Assembly (NCBI RefSeq): GCF_905220365.1
Contig: NC_061136.1
Location: forward strand, 12,813,702 to 12,877,701
Direction: 5' to 3'
Source: Vanessa cardui
Taxonomy: Eukaryota; Arthropoda; Insecta; Lepidoptera; Nymphalidae
DNA length: 64,000 nucleotides
Below are positions 23,140-34,900 of the stretch, one piece after another (the stretch's first letter is position 1; each line of letters opens with the position of its first letter). The translations under genes were made by a program, and so were the position numbers. The notes below the pieces were generated by a model. The model was not told the origin of the DNA. It ran no database searches and saw nothing but the letters and a program-made list of their open reading frames with translations.

Positions 23140-23285
23140 TTTAATTAGCGGCGCAGCGATTTCTTTCTAACGTTCGCCCGATTCACGCGTTGTTTTGGAC
23201 TGCAAAGAATATATAACACTACGTTGGACTAAGTGATAGTAGTCACGATCGTCACAAAGTCGATGAGCGAACGCACGTTCAAACT
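23140..23285 (-). promoter_or_regulatory. Possible promoter and 5' untranslated exon of perilipin
   Basis: A GC-richer island free of repeats. On the minus strand it has an arthropod initiator-like TCAGTT (23287-23282) and ends in a consensus donor (AAAA|GTAAGT, donor from 23138). No coding frame. It is the nearest such signal upstream of perilipin exon 1, 5.9 kb away. Assignment to perilipin is inference only. Confidence 0.3.
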
Positions 23286-23344
23286 GACTATGTGACATAC
23301 ACATAGGAATAAACCGGACTTCAAACCAACATTATTCGTTTTTA

Positions 23345-23562
23345 CGTTTTTAAGACTTCCAAGCAGGATATATTAATTTAAAAAATTGTATTCAATTAAC
23401 ATGACTTTGTATTTTTTAAATGTTAAAAAAGAGTAACTTCTGAGTTTCTTGCCGGTTCTTCTCGGTAGAATCTACTTTCCGAACCGGTGGTAGCTTCACG
23501 TAATTGTAAAATGACGATTCAAAAATTGTAAAGCTTACTTGAATAAAGTTTATTTTGAAAAA
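23345..23562 (+). mobile_element. REP-C copy
   Basis: AAGACTTCCAAGCAGGATAT, then AGTTTCTTGCCGGTTCTTCT, ending CTTGAATAAAGTTTATTTTG and an A run. Confidence 0.75.
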
Positions 23563-23669
23563 AAAAATAAGCTAGCTTAAAAAATATATCTTGAAATATA
23601 CATAGAAACTTTCTGAAACTTAAAAATTTACTTTACTTGGACAACATCTCATACATTAATTACTATGAT

Positions 23670-23785
23670 CCCAATGTAAGCAGCTAAAGCACTTGTGTTA
23701 TGGAAAATCAGAAGTAACGAGGGTACCACTAATAGCTGATGTTGAAATTCGCCGACACCCAAGTCAACAAACACTTCATGAGCTA
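23670..23785 (-). mobile_element. SINE-E body fragment
   Basis: Shares AGCTAAAGCA, GTGTTATGGAAA and CAGAAGTAAC with 22595-22640 but lacks the tRNA-like head. Confidence 0.45.
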
Positions 23786-23789
23786 TATG

Positions 23790-25190
23790 TACAAAGATAT
23801 TATTTCTTATAATTTTGACTAGCTGTAATTCAGAATATTTCGGTTAATTTAAATGTAACAGAACCGGTTTGGATGTAACAGACGTACCTGATTGAAGTAT
23901 CTTATCCAACTTTAGGATGCGCTATATTACTGAAGTGATAACTTCTTATGGAACGGCAAACCAATTCGTAATGTAACACATTATGGTCTGTATGGCTTCC
24001 CTTTCTGTTACGGCAACGAAAGCCAGGCAGTTCTTCTCTCACTCTAAACCACAGTGCTAGACGTATTTCGCACGCAATAAATACGTATTTTTTATATGTA
24101 TATATGGGAACGGAACGTTTTCTTGAGTAAGCGAGAGGATTGAATAATTTAAGAAAGATTAAAATAAGAGTGTTTCTAGAATTGTGTTTTTTTTTGTATG
24201 TATGCGCCATCAAATGTATTAGAAAACTTAGCAGCATTTTTCATAATAATTAATTCAAGTGAGCTAATTAAAAAAAATGACAATTATTATTAATGATAAT
24301 ATTGTATTTACATTAGTCACAATTTTTTTGGTTCCTTAATAATTACGATACGATGTAAAATTCATACAAAAACCTTTATTCATTTTTATTTTTCATAATA
24401 GGAAGTAACAGAATGTACTATGTAATATTGTTCACGACTCTAAATAAAATAAGTCCAGATCACGCTTGTGTCAGTGGTCTGCAAATGTCGTAAACCCTCG
24501 GCAAAGTCCGGTCGGGGGAAAGAATTGAGTGATAAGCGTTGATAACGTATTTGTTTATACAATATGTTTTGATGAATAGAAATTTATCGAGAACAATCTT
24601 ATTATGCTCGGACGTATTATATAAAATAAAATAAACAAAATGAGAGTCATTTCATTAGAAATAATATTTATTTTATACATTATCATAGTTATGATAGCTA
24701 CACCATCTACGCATTTCTGCAGTGTATATAATATAATATATAGGTAAAATTCCATGTCTACTTTCCAACCCGGTAGTATCTTCACTCAATATAGTTTGTT
24801 AAATAAATGACGATTCAAAAGTGCTTGTAAAAGCCTACTTGAATAAAGTATATTTTCCTTTGATTTGCATTCATAAACGGACAAAAAGAAAAAACTCTGG
24901 TGTTTGTCGACCGATATATTTATTTGGTATCTTATAACACTGTCATATTTGAGTTGTTAAAAATAAAAATAATAAACTATCGAAAATACAAGAAATACCG
25001 AAAGCATGGATATATATATAGTTAATATGTTTTGATTATTATATTAAATAGTGATTATGATCGAATTACTTTACGATACCTCTTTTAGCACAGATTTTTT
25101 TTACTATATTTCTATCAGTATATTTTATATGCTATGTCGTATTATTATAGTATGAACTCTACATGAAATACATTACATACACACAATGTA
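23790..25190. other. Intergenic; REP-C fragment inside
   Basis: AT-rich. A REP-C 3' fragment is at about 24755-24865 (TTCCAACCCGGTAGTATCTT, then CTTGAATAAAGTATATTTTC). Nothing else recognised. Confidence 0.45.
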
Positions 25191-25192
25191 AA

Positions 25193-25474
25193 GTAAAGTA
25201 ACAGCCTGTACATTTCCCACTGCTAAGGCCTCCTCTTCCATAAAGAAGAGGGTTTGGAACATGTTCCAATGCGGGTTGGTGGAATGCACATGTGGCAGAA
25301 TTTCGATGAGATTTGACACATGCAGGTTTCCTCACGATGCTTTCCTTCACCGCCGAGCACGAGATGAATTATAACACAAATTAAGCACATATATATATAT
25401 GTGCTTGCCTGGGTTTGAATCCGCAATCATCGGTTAAGATGCACGGGTTCTAACCACCTGGCCATCCCAGCTCC
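25193..25474 (-). mobile_element. SINE-B copy
   Basis: Minus orientation: head GAGCTGGGATGGCCAGGTGG and B box GGATTCAAACCC, body TCGTGAGGAAACCTGC, tail CTGTTACTTTACTTTAC. Confidence 0.8.
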
Positions 25475-27770
25475 AATACACAATGTAACAACTGTAAATT
25501 ACTCAATGCTGGAATGCTGGATTAAGGGTCTAAAGGGAAAACATAGTAGAAGATGTTTACATCCGACACATGCAGGTTCCTTACAATTTTTCCCTTCTCC
25601 TATACCCTAATATTAACTAAAAATGAATAGAGATTGCCAATTGTTTGGAAACTGTTTTCAAGCATTATACCTTAAAGTACCTGAAATGAGGTTTATTCGA
25701 GAGATCCCATCCTTATAAGGTTTTATTCGTCACGAATCGGTGGAGCTACGGGATCGTGTTATAACGCATACGTGTCCCCTCCCGTAGCGGAACTCTCCTT
25801 AGGGAGTGCTTAGAATCTAATCTAATCTAACCGCAAATTTTAATATTTTTTGGTTATTAAATGTTGGCGACCATATCAATTTAAGAAAACATTTCTTAAA
25901 AATAGTCCATTTAACACAAAAAAGATGTATAAAAATGACAATAACAGGGGCCATCTGAAAATCAGTGCTGTGCATTAGCACAGCTTATACTGAGATGAAC
26001 CCCTTGCTACCTACACTGTGTTCTTTAAATTTAATTTTTTTCCTGTGTAATCTATGTAATGTATGTGTGTAGCAAAATAAATTTTTTAAAGTAAATCGTA
26101 CCATTATACCTACAGAGTTATGTTTATTGATAAAGTACTTATCGGAGATACTATGCAAATACTACGAATCACGGTCAAAACCATTAGTACTGTCTCGACT
26201 ATTTTTGTTACTGCGATAGGGAAGCAATACAAAGGTCACAGCCACATTAGGAGCTGGATACATAAGTCAATCACAATACTGATAATGCAAATTAAATAAT
26301 GACCAATAGATATTACTCGGCCTTTGTACCGAACTGCAGCAATATAAAGAATGAAGAATAGTTTAGAATTATTTGTATTCAATTCATACACAGTCACTCC
26401 GGGTCCTACCTGGCGCAGAGGTCGTCCATTGCCGTACAGCGTGGAAATGCAGCCTGCATTATGGTCAGCTTTGCGTCGGGTACGAATCAGGAGAGATTAT
26501 TTTAAATTTGACTATGTATAACGACTGTACATATTATATTCAATTATTATTGTTTTTGTAATTGATCAATAATTGTATCAGATAATAAATCGCTAAATTT
26601 ATACAAAATGTCTAATAGCTTAACAGTACATTTCTAAAATAAACCTAAGATTGTTAAGTTAATTGAACAAATCAAATTTGAGATCATAGTTTCATATCAG
26701 ACAGATACCATTCACTCTACGTTTTATAAATTGTTGTTTAAAAATTTCGTGATGAAATTAATGATTCGAAACCTTATCGTAAACCCATTACCCCGCAATG
26801 GATCATCATTGACGTTGGTGCTGCCAAAATATTCGCTTTTCCTTACAGCGCCAATCAGCCTAGCTACAAGTAAGGTTATTTCCCGGCACAATCAATACAT
26901 ATATTGATATATGTAATAGTATAAAACAAAGACGCTTACCGCTGTCTATCCCTATGTTTGTTGAAATCTTTAAAATTACACAAGATTTTGATGCGGTTTT
27001 ACTAAACAGATAGATTGATCAAGGGGAGGGTTTATATGCATAATACATACTTAGACAATATAGTAGAGAAACACTGACCATTTTAGAAGTTTCTATTGTG
27101 ATATCGTAAGTAAACAAATAATAATATAATATGTAGTAATATATATGTATCAGTATTGCATCCGTGCGAAATCGAGGTGGGTCGCTAGTGTATGATAATT
27201 GGAACTCTGGCCAGTGGTGACCACTTACCATCAGGGGACTCTTTTGTCAGTCCATCTACTTATCTTATAAAAATATAAATATTCGGACAATACACCGTAT
27301 TATGTTATCAGGACCGATTAAGTTCTTTCAATATTTTGATAAGATATGACCAATTTATTAGGAAGTGTATACATTATTAAATGTATAATACCAATCTTTC
27401 GACCACTGTCTATCTGCGCAGTAATAGAGAATTTGATTTCGGTAGCTGTGACTTGAAAACTTCATAATCAACTTCTTTGGTCCAGTAGACCAAAGATTAT
27501 CATGTCCTTCTAATTGTTTCAGTTGACGGTACCAGCATAAACTGTACAAGAGTAGATACCAATAATAATCCCAAAAAATTATTGAATTTTTAATTTTTTT
27601 GGAATTGCATTCAAATTTATAGTAACGTCCTAAGGAAACTCACGTCATATGAAACATATACAACCTATTCCAATTAAAGCAGGAAAAAGATGCGTTTTGC
27701 TAATAACTCACCACCGTGCACTACTAAGAGTTTTTGATTTATATATATATATATATAATAATTCGAGCAG
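25475..27770. other. Intergenic; LINE-like tail and REP-D remnant
   Basis: At about 25720-25830 a GC-richer stretch ends in AATCTAATCTAATCTAA, which looks like a LINE 3' end with a tandem tail. At about 27035-27195 a REP-D remnant ends GAGGTGGGTCGCTAGT. No gene found. Confidence 0.4.
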
Positions 27771-28071
27771 AGATGGCCCAGTGGTTAGAACGCGTGCATC
27801 TTAACCGATGATTGCGGGTTCAAACCCGGGCAAGCACCGCTGATTCATGTGCTTAATTTGTCATTATAATTCATCTCGTGCTCAGCGGTGATGGAAAACA
27901 TCGTGAGGAAACCTGCATGTGACAAATTTCATAGAAATTCTGACACATGTGTATTCCTCCAACCTGCATTGGAACAGCGTGGTGGAATATGTTCCAAACC
28001 TTCTCCTTAAAGGGAGAGGAGGCCTTTAGCCCAGGAGAGGGAATTTACAGGCTGTTGTTGTTGTTGTTGTT
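27771..28071 (+). mobile_element. SINE-B copy, full length
   Basis: GCAGAGATGGCCCAGTGG head, B box GGGTTCAAACCCG, body as in the other copies, and a long (GTT)n tail. Little diverged. Confidence 0.85.
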
Positions 28072-28928
28072 GTAATAATTCCATCACCTTGAGTTTTTTA
28101 ATATATTTAGCAAATTTTTTCAATTCAATAGTTATTTACCTAAACCATAAGTCCTGCAACATTCCCAGCAATCTCCTAATATCATATACATAACGATAAA
28201 CTTCGAAACAATAAGCCATTATTAGGAGGGCTAGATAAATTCGGACATAGCGCTTGTATGTCATACGTATTTGTGAATATTTTGCGATTCGATTTAATCA
28301 ATATTGTAATGAGTTATTATCAATGATTATCTTATCATTGTGTTGGTCACGATTCATACCAGAAACGAAATAACACAATCAATTTAGCTTTGTTAAGAAA
28401 TTACATATCGAAATCGAGAGTGTATTGTAAAAACAGTTTTGTGCAGTTTTGTTGCAAACCTACAATTATAATTCAAAGGATTATTTCAAGGTAATTTCGA
28501 AATATTTATCGAAATTTAATATATGAATAATATATACCACAATCTATTTATTTAAAGTGAATATTTATATTTTGGCATTTGTTTTGAATACAATTGAGTG
28601 TCTATAATATTTTCAGTGTGAGATCAAGATATTTTGTTTCTAGAATATTCTTTTCTGTTCTAGAGACAATAAAAGTGATTTACAGTTATTTTAGTTTTAT
28701 TAATATTTGACGTAGAAAGTGTAACAATTAAACGTGAAACAAGAATAACATATTTACATTGCGCGAGTAAATTTAAGTAAGATATGAATATATACCTATA
28801 TTTGTTTATCCAAATTTAATATACATAGGTATAATTTAATCTTTGGAAATAATTGGACTGTATATTTTTTGCTTTGTAAAATACACTGAAAAGTTTTTTT
28901 TTTTTATTTGAAGGAAATGTCATGAGAG
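28072..28928. other. Upstream region of the cadherin gene
   Basis: 857 bp between a SINE-B tail and the cadherin start codon. It must contain at least part of the 5' untranslated region. I see no recognisable repeat and no clear TATA or initiator. An out-of-frame ATG at 28922-28924 lies 7 bases before the chosen start. Confidence 0.4.
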
Positions 28929-31900
28929 ATGGGGGAAATACTGTCACACTTTATTATCTTACTTCTCTTTGGACTACCATTCGTTTTAACAGAAGGTAAG
29001 TATTCTTGCAACATTTTTGCTAAAAATACATAAAATTAAAACGTTTATTTAAATATAAATAATTAAACAACCTCGATCAGCGACACTGATAAATAAAATT
29101 ATATCACCAAAAGAATTTAAAAAATATTGATGAAGACGATTACTGATAATTTGTGGCTATATACATATATTTCACAATAATAAATATAAAGACTCATTCA
29201 TAAGAATGTTACCACCAACATTGACCACTCAAGATGACAAGTATCTAAGGCTTCCAGAAGTTCTTTTTTAAACAAACTTTTTGAAACAAAAAGGCGTGTC
29301 TATTAAAAATAATTTACGTTTATTTGTGGCGTAAAAATATTTGCCTCTTAACTTATCTTATTATTTTGTATAATTATATATAAACAATTGTAATTCAATT
29401 CACTACGTAAACTTATTCATGAATGAATTGTAAAATGTGTCAAAAATACAAACTTACCAAACTCAAAGAGATTTTCAATCACAGGATAATTTATTTTGGG
29501 CATTAGTATTCTTTTATCGTAGTTTTGTATTACTAAGAATTTTCATTTAATTTCAATTTTAATGAAACAAAGATCGGCATTTCATCGGAATAAAGAAAAT
29601 TATTGAAGTTTAGTAATACTGTACTACTGTAAAAATTGGAGACGAGTATAAAAATAAATTTTTGTACCGACCGATGACCGGATTTCGGATAATTTCATTA
29701 ATCATAAAATAATCCGAAATATTGATTACGATCACATTTATGAAACTAACGTCACACCTTGAATGAAGATGCACCTACAGCTAAAAATCATTTCAGTAGG
29801 TGTGTTTCGTTTTTCATTACGTTGCGCTAGTTAAAAGGGCAATAAGATTGTTTTCAAGAACTAATTACAAATCTAATTAAACTTAAGATATCTATGACGT
29901 AAATCTTCGTTTATAATATCGGTACCTATGATAAAAGTTTTCTATATAAAGAAAGGCATAGCTGATAAAGAATAAAAATATAATAATTCGATCTTAAAAT
30001 ATATATAGGTATACTGTTTTATTAAATTAACAAAATCATAAATTTTATGGTTAGCATAATATTAAAATGGAAGCAAACATAATATTATACGTGGACCCGT
30101 GCTCCGTTTATTATGTCTTATCTAAATTAGTCCTTACTAGCGCCCCCGTCCCGGCTTCGCACGGGTGCAATGCTGATACTACATATACCACAGAATTTTT
30201 CTTGTTTCTTTACTATATTTTCCATGTATTATATACAAAAACATTCCTCTCCAATCATACTATCTATCTAAAAAAAAACGCACCAAAGTTAAGTTGTGTA
30301 ATTTGAAAGATCTAAACATCCACAGGGACAGACAGCGGTAAGCGACTTTGTTTTATTATACTACGTAAAGTTACTCGTTTAAATAATACGACGAAACAAG
30401 CAGCATCTACATGCTGCTTGTTTCAATTCCCGATAAAAATAAATTATAGTTAAAATAAAGTTGTTTAGATTTTCTAAGATGTATATAAAATAGTAATGCT
30501 ATAGGTTTTGTGCCTTTCCAGACGTGTCAGTTTGTCGTTTAGATACAGGGACATCGTAAACGAAATTCGCAATACTATACACCAATGTCATAAAAAATAT
30601 TTTTTTATGACATTGGTCCAGCCCACCTGATGGTAAGTGGTCACCATCACCCATAGACAATGACGCTATAAGAAGTATTAACTATTCCTTACATCGTCAC
30701 TGTGCCACCAACCTTGGAAACTAAGATTTTATGTCCCTTGTGCCTGTAGTTACACTGGCTCACTCGCCCTTCAAACCGGAACACAACAATAATGAGTACT
30801 GTTGTTTGGCGGTACAGACGGGCTTGCACAAAGCCCTATCACCAAGTATATATCATAAGACACAATGACAATTTGCTTGCGATATAAACATACATCATTG
30901 TTTCAGATCGATGTGCATATATGACAAATATTCCAAGAGAACCGAAGCCGGACAACTTGCCTGATATTGATTTTGATGGTAAGTAATTGAAATATGACAT
31001 CTACATAAAGCGGGGATAATGTTGGGAGGGCATGGCTCGTTCAGTTTTAATTTCAAAAAAAGAACAAGTCAAAAAAATATTCGAATGTAGTAACAAACGA
31101 ATATTTTTTATTTTACTCTACTCTACTCTAAATACAATTTTTTCTTGTTACTTGAATACCTGTATTGATACAAAAATTTAAATTATTAATTTGCAGTATT
31201 ATTTTTTATGTCATATATGTACATTTTATTTTGTGATGACCATACCAGGCCAGGGATGGAGCGAAAGACCATTTATACCGGCACCGGAGAGAGAGGACGT
31301 GTGCATGGGCGAATACTTTCCGGCCAGCAGCACTCAGGTTATTTACATGGACGAGGAAATCATAGGAGACGTTGCTATCGCAAAACTTAACTATTACGGT
31401 AAAACTAAAATAAGTTATTAGCAATATACTTATACAGTTTTAAAATCCAAAGCTTATAAACGATGATGAGTAAACCTATAGTAGGTTTACTTGATTTTTG
31501 GTAGGTGTTCTACCAAACTTGAAAACATGCAAATAGGTTTCTTAGAGGGTGAAGACGTACATTAAAGGAAAAATTTTACGAAACTTCACCTTTAAAGAGT
31601 AAAACGACGTTCGATTGATTTTTATATCAGATTCAGCTAGTGAATGATACGTATTAAGGAAGATTTAATGCAGTCATTATGACTGTCGCACCGTACCTCA
31701 TTATAATTTTATCGTTTTATAGTTTTGCGCGAATTATCATCCCATACGCGCTACTAAGCTCGATTATAAAACCAGACTAACGATGAACTAACTTGTATTT
31801 TAAGGTACTGAAACTCCCGTTATCAATCGTCCTCTTTTGGCTGGGTCATTCAATATGCTGGGTCCGATACTTCGGAGAGAAAATAATGAATGGTTACTTT

Positions 31901-34900
31901 ACATTACTGAAAGGTAACTCAAATTATAGAATCTAAGTTTAATTCGCTACTTTTTGGAACTGAGACACCACCGGGTAGCGTTAGCATCAAAGTCGCATAG
32001 ATGCCAGCGAGACTTGGTTACGTATTTATACATGATTTGTTGCTTCATTATTTTTAAGATTTATGATTGTAACAATGTGAAGATTATTTTAGTGATTCAA
32101 TTTATAACTAGTAGAGACAGAGTGAGAGAGAAAGGGAGATGTAAAAAAAAGATGGCACTAAATAATTCTGTAAATTGAAAAAAAGTATGTAAACAATCTA
32201 ATGGGCATTACTTTATAGATACTATCCGCTAAAACCATGAATACCAGAATCGAATTTATTAGAAAGAGAGGTTATAATTTGACATAATTAATTAATACCA
32301 TTCTCATAGCGCGTGAATTATACAATTTTCATATTTTTATTTTTTATCAGGACCTTCTTCTAACGTAGAAAAAAATGTGTTAATTATAGCAAAGCAAAAC
32401 TGATTTTCTAGGATTTTTGCTTTTTAACCATTTATGATTTGTCTATCAAAGCTGATTGCGAATATTATAGTTATAATTCCATTGAATACCATTTCAGACA
32501 GGACTATGAAACGCCTGATATGCAAGTCTACGTGTTTCGCATTCAGATCGAAGGGGAAACCGTGGTTCCAACCATATCTTTACAGATTGTGAACATCGAC
32601 GATAACCCACCAATTATTCACATAATGGATTCCTGTATAATACCGGTAAGTATAAAGTCTCAACTTTCAGGACGATGATCAAGAAAGCTGCCTTATTAAT
32701 TTATGTTCCGTATTTGATCCTTTTTATTTAAATGATATCACACTAAAAAAATGCTTATCAGAATGTAGATAGTCTTATCAAAGCCATTTTAGGATTCCAA
32801 ATTTAATCATTGATCTAGAAAAGCCACAATTACAAATTGACTTATTAAGCAATTTTTACATTACAGGAACTGGGAGAGCCGCGCTTAACTGACTGTATAT
32901 ACGAGGTTACAGATGAAGACGGTGAGATCAGCACCAGTGCCATGACATTTAAAATAGATAGCGACAGAAATGACGACCAGATCTTCTACATCCTCGGCGA
33001 AACAATACCGAACCAATTACATCGGATGACTATGTCTCTGGGTCTCAACCAGGCTCTTGATTTTGAAACCAATGCACTTCATATATTTAGGGTTACGGCT
33101 TTTGTAAGTTGCAATCATAAAACAAATTTCGAGCAATTAAATTATCTTCATCGCCATCAACTCGCCATTAATCCCTGTCCGCTGCCATACGAGGTCATAT
33201 ATAAAATTATATTCATACTATTAGGCGCTGGCGGCTTTCATCGCGTTTTATGAGGCAAAAAAGTAGCCTATGTCCTTTCTTGGAGCTCAAGTTTACTTCA
33301 TACAAAATTTCATCAAATTCGTGAAAAAGCGACAGACAGACAGACAGGCAAAAAGAGTTACTTTCTCATTTATAATATTTATAAATATATATTCGATATT
33401 ATAATTATATTATTGTTATTGAATTTGAAGTATTACTGAACTTGAACTTGGCTTTGATATGTAATGAATCACACCAAAAAATTATCTGGGACCGATAGAT
33501 TTACAGATACTCTCAAAAATTCTCCAGGCATAAGAGGTCACTTTGATAGCCTATTGTCGTGCTGTCACGGTGCTACGTGTACTCGAGACCGTAGTCAACC
33601 GCTATGCCAGACCGCTGATTGTTTTGTAATTTATTTTGGCAATGAGGAAATATGGATATAATTCATTTTCATAAAATTATAATTGAAACATGAAACTATG
33701 AAATACACTTTTCTACTTTAGCTCGTCATCTATTTATGCTCGAAAAAAATTGCCTTTCAGCACGTGATTCAAAGAAGACATACAACGGAATTCTTATGAT
33801 TTTTTGTTCTAGGATTCTTTGCCTAACAACCACACAGTCACAGTCATGGTACGAGTAGAAAACGTAGAGCATCGGCCACCACGCTGGCTGGAGATTTTTG
33901 CTGTTCAGCAGTTGGACGAGAAGACAGCTGAAAACTTCACGGTGAGAGCCATTGATGGAGACACCGGAATAGACAAACCAATATACTATCGACTTGAAGC
34001 TGATAAGGGTAAGAAAAAGTTTTCATCGTCATATATCAAACATTAACCTCTTTTTATGTTTTCTTATATTTCGATAAAAAATATCTTGAATATGACTCGA
34101 TGCCACAAAATTTTATGTACGTAAGAGTAAGAAAACCTTCGTCAGTTTTCACCTTTTGAATATAAACATCAAATCATTGCGACGTAATATGTCATTCTCA
34201 ATCGGTAAAGCACATTATCGCTCATACTGAGCACACGAAAATAGATCTTAATCCTTTTCTTACCCCGACTGTACAACACTATGTCTTACTTACGCCTAAT
34301 AATGGCCTGTAAATAAACGTGCTGAATGACTATATTATATAAGCTCGGGGGAAAACAAATTCGGAGGAAGCCCTGTATGGTTTTTTTTTTTATATTTTGT
34401 ATAATCATCTAGATAATTGAAATTAATTTAAATTAATTAACTGAGTGGACGTACTGGCTACACAGCAAACTAATTTCTAAAGTTATCTCTCGTCAGATAG
34501 ACTATTATACACTTATTATACCTACAAGATATTAAATGCTACGTTATAAGTCAATTATTTAGATTATTGATGAGCGTTTTCTCATAAGTCTCAGACTTAT
34601 AATTTACAAAAGTACTTATATAGATGACTATAATTTTGACTAGGGTGTGCCTAAACAGCGTAATTAAAGCTAAATCCTATTTTTGCAGATGATGAAAAGT
34701 ACTTTGACATTAAAACTATAGAGGGTGGTAGAGACGGTGGTATATTCCAAGTGTTTCCAATTGACAGAGACACTTTAGAACGAGAACTATTCAGGCTATC
34801 ACTGATTGCTTACAAATATGACAACACCTCGTTTGCGACTGTGAATAATGTTGTCATAATTATTGATGATGTTAATGATCAATATCCTGAACCTTTACAC

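Noticed and set aside
25815..25832. Telomere-like repeat AATCTAATCTAATCTAA
   Set aside because: The unit is TCTAA, not the insect CCTAA/TTAGG telomere unit, and follows what looks like a LINE 3' end.
26373..26561. GC-richer patch that might be an exon
   Set aside because: The open frame has no family resemblance, lacks good splice sites and stands alone; more likely a scrap of a mobile element, but not identifiable.
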